A stretch of DNA of 8,641 bases from an uncultured Mesorhizobium sp. (GTDB lineage Bacteria; Pseudomonadota; Alphaproteobacteria; Rhizobiales; Rhizobiaceae). Positions 6,668 to 8,641 of this stretch are shown here, in pieces. The stretch covers positions 1 through 8,641 of the forward strand of contig CATMOC010000131.1 in assembly GCA_950071955.1 (NCBI GenBank), given 5' to 3'. Position 1 is the stretch's first letter, and each line of letters begins with the position of its first letter. The translations under genes and the position numbers were made by a program. Below the pieces are notes generated by a model. The model was not told the origin of the DNA. It was given only the letters and a program-made list of their open reading frames with translations, and searched no databases.

Positions 6668-7153
6668 ATGTCTTCACCGAGCTTCGGACACATTACGCGC
6701 GCTGCCGGGCTGATGGCCTTCGTGGCGCTTTCTTCCTGTGTGGTCGAAAGCGGACCGCCGCCCTACAATCCCGGCCCGGGTCCGGGCCCGCAGTTCTGTC
6801 CTCGCATCTACGACCCGGTCTGTGCGGAACGGGGCCGCGACCGCGCGACGTTCGCCAATGCCTGCGAGGCGCGCAAGGAACGCTACCGGGTCATCAATCC
6901 AGGACAGTGCCGCCGCTCGGGCGGTCCCGTCACGCCACCGCCTCCGGGACCACCGCCGCCTCCCGGACCACCTCCTGGCCCAGGCCCGGGTCCCGGTCCG
7001 ATCAATCCTCCCGGCCCACAGCCGGGCGGGCTCTCCTGCACGCAGGTGTACGAGCCGGTCTGTGCGCGCCGCGGATCGCATGTGCGGACGTTCGGAAACG
7101 GCTGCGAGGCCGGTGTCGCGAACTACACCATCATCCGTCAGGGGCCGTGTTGA
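6668..7153 (+). CDS. Lipoprotein with two four-cysteine Kazal-like domains
   Basis: This 161-residue protein begins with a type II signal peptide. A hydrophobic core (13-22) leads to the lipobox LSSC, so C24 is the predicted lipidated residue, and V25 at +2 does not favour inner-membrane retention. A Pro/Gly spacer (29-42) follows. Domain 1 (44-81) and domain 2 (124-161) have identical cysteine spacing, 8-14-15, with about 18 of 38 residues identical without gaps. They are joined by a Pro/Gly-rich linker (85-121). CPRIYDPVC in domain 1 closely matches the Kazal reactive-site loop, and TF-x-N-x-C matches the conserved TY-x-N-x-C. Each domain has four cysteines instead of six, lacking the Cys I/Cys V pair. 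By position the P1 residues would be R46 and Q126. It is probably anchored at the outer membrane or periplasmic face; protease inhibition is inferred, not shown. Confidence 0.85.
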   Translation: MSSPSFGHITRAAGLMAFVALSSCVVESGPPPYNPGPGPGPQFCPRIYDPVCAERGRDRATFANACEARKERYRVINPGQCRRSGGPVTPPPPGPPPPPGPPPGPGPGPGPINPPGPQPGGLSCTQVYEPVCARRGSHVRTFGNGCEAGVANYTIIRQGPC

Positions 7154-7156
7154 GGC

Positions 7157-7176
7157 AGCGGCGCCGGAACGCCGCT
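7157..7176. terminator. GC-rich hairpin between convergent genes, likely bidirectional terminator
   Basis: AGCGGCG (7157-7163), a 6-nt loop, and CGCCGCT (7170-7176) form a perfect 7-bp stem. It fills the 22-bp gap between the lipoprotein stop (7151-7153) and the oxidoreductase stop (7176-7178), touching the latter. Neither side has a T-run, so it is a compact stem rather than a classical intrinsic terminator. Confidence 0.55.
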
Positions 7177-8177
7177 CAGGCGGCTTCCGACAGCGCCCGG
7201 TGCGCGTCTGCGAGGATTTCGTAGGAGCGCAGGCGCGCCGTGTGGTCGAAGGCCTGCCCGGTCACCATCAGTTCGTCCGCTCCGGTCCGGCGGGCGAACT
7301 CCTCTACGCCGCGTCTGACCGTCTCCGGCGAGCCGACGACGGCGCAGGATAAGGCCTGGTCCAGCATCATGCGCGCCATCGGGTCGAGGCTCTCGTAGAA
7401 GTTCTCCACCGGCGGAGGCAGCTTGCCGGGTCGGCCGGTGCGCAGGTTCACGAAGGCCTGCTGCTGGGACGAGAACAGGAGCCGTGCCTCCGCGTCGGTC
7501 TCGGCCGCAAAGACGCTCATGCCCAGCATCACGTAGGGCCTATCCAGATATTGCGACGGCTCGAAGCGCTGACGGTAGATCGCCATCGCGCTCTCCAGTT
7601 CCGCCGGCGCGAAATGCGAGGCGAAAGCGTAGGGCAGGCCCAGCGCCGCCGCAAGCTGCGCCCCGTAGAGGCTGGATCCGAGTATCCAGACCGGCACGTC
7701 GAGGCCCGCGCCCGGCACCGCCTGGACCCGCTGCCCCTCCTGAAGAGGTTTGAAATAACCGAGGAGCTCGATCACGTCCTGCGGAAAGGCGTTGATGTCG
7801 GCGTTCAGGTTGCGGCGCAGCGCCCGGGCCGTCGCCATGTCGGTCCCCGGAGCGCGACCGATGCCGAGATCGATGCGGCCGGGATGGAGTGCCGCCAGCG
7901 TGCCGAAAGCTTCCGCGACCATGAGCGGCGCGTGGTTCGGCAGCATGATGCCACCGGCGCCGACGCGGATCGTCGACGTTCCCGCCGCGACATGGGCAAT
8001 CGTGACCGCCGTCGCCGCGCTGGCGATGCCGGGCATGTTGTGATGTTCGGCGAGCCAATAGCGCCGGTAGCCCCATCGCTCGGCATGCCGGGCGAGATCG
8101 AGCGAGTTCCGCAGCGACTGCGCCGCATCGGAACCTTCGGGAACGGGGGAGAGGTCGAGGACTGAGATCGGGATCAT
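7176..8177 (-). CDS. LLM-class (luciferase-like) flavin-dependent oxidoreductase, YhbW-type group
   Basis: This 333-residue cytosolic protein has the bacterial-luciferase TIM-barrel fold and belongs to the group containing E. coli YhbW. Members bind FMN or FMNH2 and are probably monooxygenases, but physiological substrates are mostly unknown. Group signatures are present: ISVLDLSPV (4-12), YWLAEHHN (40-47), [16 protein letters not shown] (70-85) and [15 protein letters not shown] (99-113). Length is as expected, and the N-terminus starts directly at the first beta strand, supporting the ATG at 8177. No ribosome site lies at normal distance: GAGGAG (8198-8203, minus strand) is 20 nt away. Instead the start overlaps the stop of a 25-codon upstream ORF (ATGA), so translational coupling is possible. 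It lies downstream of ybaB and converges with the Kazal lipoprotein gene. Confidence 0.93.
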   Translation of the reverse strand: MIPISVLDLSPVPEGSDAAQSLRNSLDLARHAERWGYRRYWLAEHHNMPGIASAATAVTIAHVAAGTSTIRVGAGGIMLPNHAPLMVAEAFGTLAALHPGRIDLGIGRAPGTDMATARALRRNLNADINAFPQDVIELLGYFKPLQEGQRVQAVPGAGLDVPVWILGSSLYGAQLAAALGLPYAFASHFAPAELESAMAIYRQRFEPSQYLDRPYVMLGMSVFAAETDAEARLLFSSQQQAFVNLRTGRPGKLPPPVENFYESLDPMARMMLDQALSCAVVGSPETVRRGVEEFARRTGADELMVTGQAFDHTARLRSYEILADAHRALSEAA

Positions 8178-8251
8178 GGGTCGGATATGGGGAGTTGCTC
8201 CTCGTCGTCCAAGGAGGAAGCGGCAGGAAAGTCCGGCTCGCCCCGACCCAT
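8174..8251 (-). CDS. Possible 25-residue upstream ORF overlapping the oxidoreductase start
   Basis: On the minus strand an ATG at 8251 opens a 25-codon frame starting [12 protein letters not shown] and ending LPISDP. Its TGA (8176-8174) overlaps the oxidoreductase ATG as ATGA. GAGG lies 9 nt upstream of its ATG. The peptide is acidic in its second half (DDEE) and matches no family I know. About 17 of 24 sense codons after the ATG end in G or C, less biased than the neighbouring genes, and one rare ATA is present. It could be a leader peptide that couples translation, or chance. Confidence 0.35.
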   Translation of the reverse strand: MGRGEPDFPAASSLDDEEQLPISDP

Positions 8252-8252
8252 G
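8175..8252 (-). repeat. 10-bp inverted repeat bracketing the upstream ORF and pairing the oxidoreductase start codon
   Basis: CATGGGTCGG at 8175-8184 and its exact reverse complement CCGACCCATG at 8243-8252 are separated by 58 bp. In the minus-strand transcript the 3' arm contains the oxidoreductase AUG and the 5' arm contains the AUG of the small upstream ORF, so both start codons would be paired in one stem. Confidence 0.5.
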
Positions 8253-8257
8253 TGCTT

Positions 8258-8283
8258 GCGCCTCAGCGAGGCCGGGAAGGCGC
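8258..8283. repeat. Short inverted repeats just after the ybaB stop
   Basis: Two alternative short stems overlap here. GCGCCT (8258-8263) pairs with AGGCGC (8278-8283) over a 14-nt loop, and GCCTC-AGC-GAGGC (8260-8272) forms a 5-bp hairpin. In the minus-strand RNA the second would cover the GAGG that could serve the small upstream ORF. They lie within a few bases of the ybaB stop and could also act as a weak terminator. Confidence 0.3.
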
Positions 8284-8285
8284 TG

Positions 8286-8423
8286 TCAGAAAGGCATCTT
8301 GAAGCCGGGCGGGATCGGCAGGCCGGCGGTCAGTTCCTGCGTTTTCTTCTGCATCGTCGCCTCGAGCTTGGCCTTGGCGTCGTTATGGGCGGCGAGGATC
8401 AGGTCCTCGAGGACCTCGACATC
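8286..8423 (-). pseudogene. ybaB: YbaB/EbfC nucleoid-associated protein, C-terminal part only
   Basis: The minus strand encodes the last 45 residues of YbaB/EbfC, a small dimeric DNA-binding protein normally about 107 residues long and encoded between dnaX and recR. The segment runs from [17 protein letters not shown] through [13 protein letters not shown] to the hallmark end [12 protein letters not shown]. Upstream of DVE (about 8424) the same frame stays open but no longer resembles YbaB: the expected beta-sheet core and N-terminal helix are missing, and an alanine-rich stretch appears. The gene therefore lacks roughly its first 60 codons, through a genuine rearrangement or an assembly join. 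No recR follows downstream. Family identity is secure for the retained part. Confidence 0.85.
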
Positions 8424-8507
8424 GCGCTGGGCGACCCGGAGGTCGGCCTCGGCGCCCCGGACGGCAGCGGCAGCGGCCTGAGCAGTGACGATGTCAGCGA
8501 CTCGACC

Positions 8508-8641
8508 GTGGGCAATTTGAACGATGATACGGCCGCATTAGCGCGGGCCTACCCAGAGAAGCTTATCGGCTTTATGGCCCTGCACCCCTACGCGCCCGAC
8601 GTGATCGACGAACTCGATCGCTGTCGTACCGACTTAGGGCT
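8508..8641 (+). CDS. Amidohydrolase-family fragment, cut by the window end
   Basis: Frame 3 on the plus strand runs off the window and reads [19 protein letters not shown], then [18 protein letters not shown], ending at DLGL. This is the characteristic segment of amidohydrolase-2 family (ACMSD-like, metal-dependent TIM-barrel) enzymes, in which N-D-D-x-A-x-L-x-R-A-Y-P is followed by a strand with a P/D-x-x-P-x motif and a helix leading to LGL-(R/K)-G-(L/V)-K. The frame is open further left, where it becomes antisense to ybaB, so the true start is not visible and 8508 is only an estimate. Codon use (TTA twice, TTG, GCA, CCA, CTT) is less GC-biased than the other genes. The substrate cannot be told. 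The assignment rests on this short stretch but is distinctive. Confidence 0.6.
   Translation, partial: MGNLNDDTAALARAYPEKLIGFMALHPYAPDVIDELDRCRTDLG

Noticed and set aside
6956..7020. Repetitive CCN-GGN tract in the Kazal gene considered as a DNA repeat element
   Set aside because: It is explained as codons for a Pro/Gly interdomain linker in frame; repeat units are short and irregular, with no sign of a mobile or CRISPR repeat.
6738..7352. Alternative plus-strand ORF over the lipoprotein and oxidoreductase end
   Set aside because: Arginine/serine/alanine-rich shadow frame crossing the real lipoprotein stop and running antisense to the oxidoreductase; no motifs or signal.
1..8641. CRISPR array, insertion sequence, tRNA/rRNA genes, phage or defence genes
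   Set aside because: Read on both strands; no spaced direct repeats, transposase motifs, cloverleaf-like segments or recognisable defence or phage proteins were seen.

Overview
The window looks like an alphaproteobacterial chromosome fragment, probably Hyphomicrobiales (Rhizobiales). The DNA is GC-rich with strongly GC-biased third codon positions, and the YbaB C-terminus, the four-cysteine Kazal lipoprotein and the fumarylacetoacetase resemble proteins of that group. This placement is inferred from protein character; no search could be run. Both outer edges (about 1-180 and 8424-8641) hold gene pieces that do not fit their neighbours, so the two ends may be rearrangement breakpoints or assembly chimeras.

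Layout from left to right. Positions 1 to about 177 (+) hold a fragment of an FG-GAP/VCBS-repeat protein that fades into noncoding sequence. Positions 305-2701 (+) encode an AceE-like, single-chain thiamine-diphosphate 2-oxoacid dehydrogenase E1. It converges on a minus-strand run: an AI-2E/PerM-type membrane transporter (5376-6488), an arylamine N-acetyltransferase (4444-5283), and fumarylacetoacetase (2861-4192), which follows after a 251-bp gap packed with TGATC motifs. Divergent from the transporter is a small lipoprotein with two Kazal-like domains (6668-7153, +). It converges, across a GC-rich hairpin, on a luciferase-family flavin oxidoreductase (7176-8177, -). Upstream of that oxidoreductase lies a possible 25-codon ORF whose stop overlaps the oxidoreductase start, and then the last 45 codons of ybaB. 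Beyond ybaB the sequence changes to the start of an unrelated amidohydrolase-like frame on the plus strand.

The genes do not form one evident pathway. Fumarylacetoacetase performs the last step of tyrosine/homogentisate catabolism, but its usual partners (hpd, hmgA, maiA) are absent. The E1 has no adjacent E2 or E3 gene and lacks the N-terminal extension that E. coli AceE uses to bind E2. No RNA genes, CRISPR arrays, insertion sequences or complete defence or mobile systems were seen. The most unusual features are the double-headed Kazal lipoprotein with different predicted reactive-site residues, the overlapping small ORF plus inverted repeat that pairs the oxidoreductase start codon, and the TGATC cluster upstream of fumarylacetoacetase.
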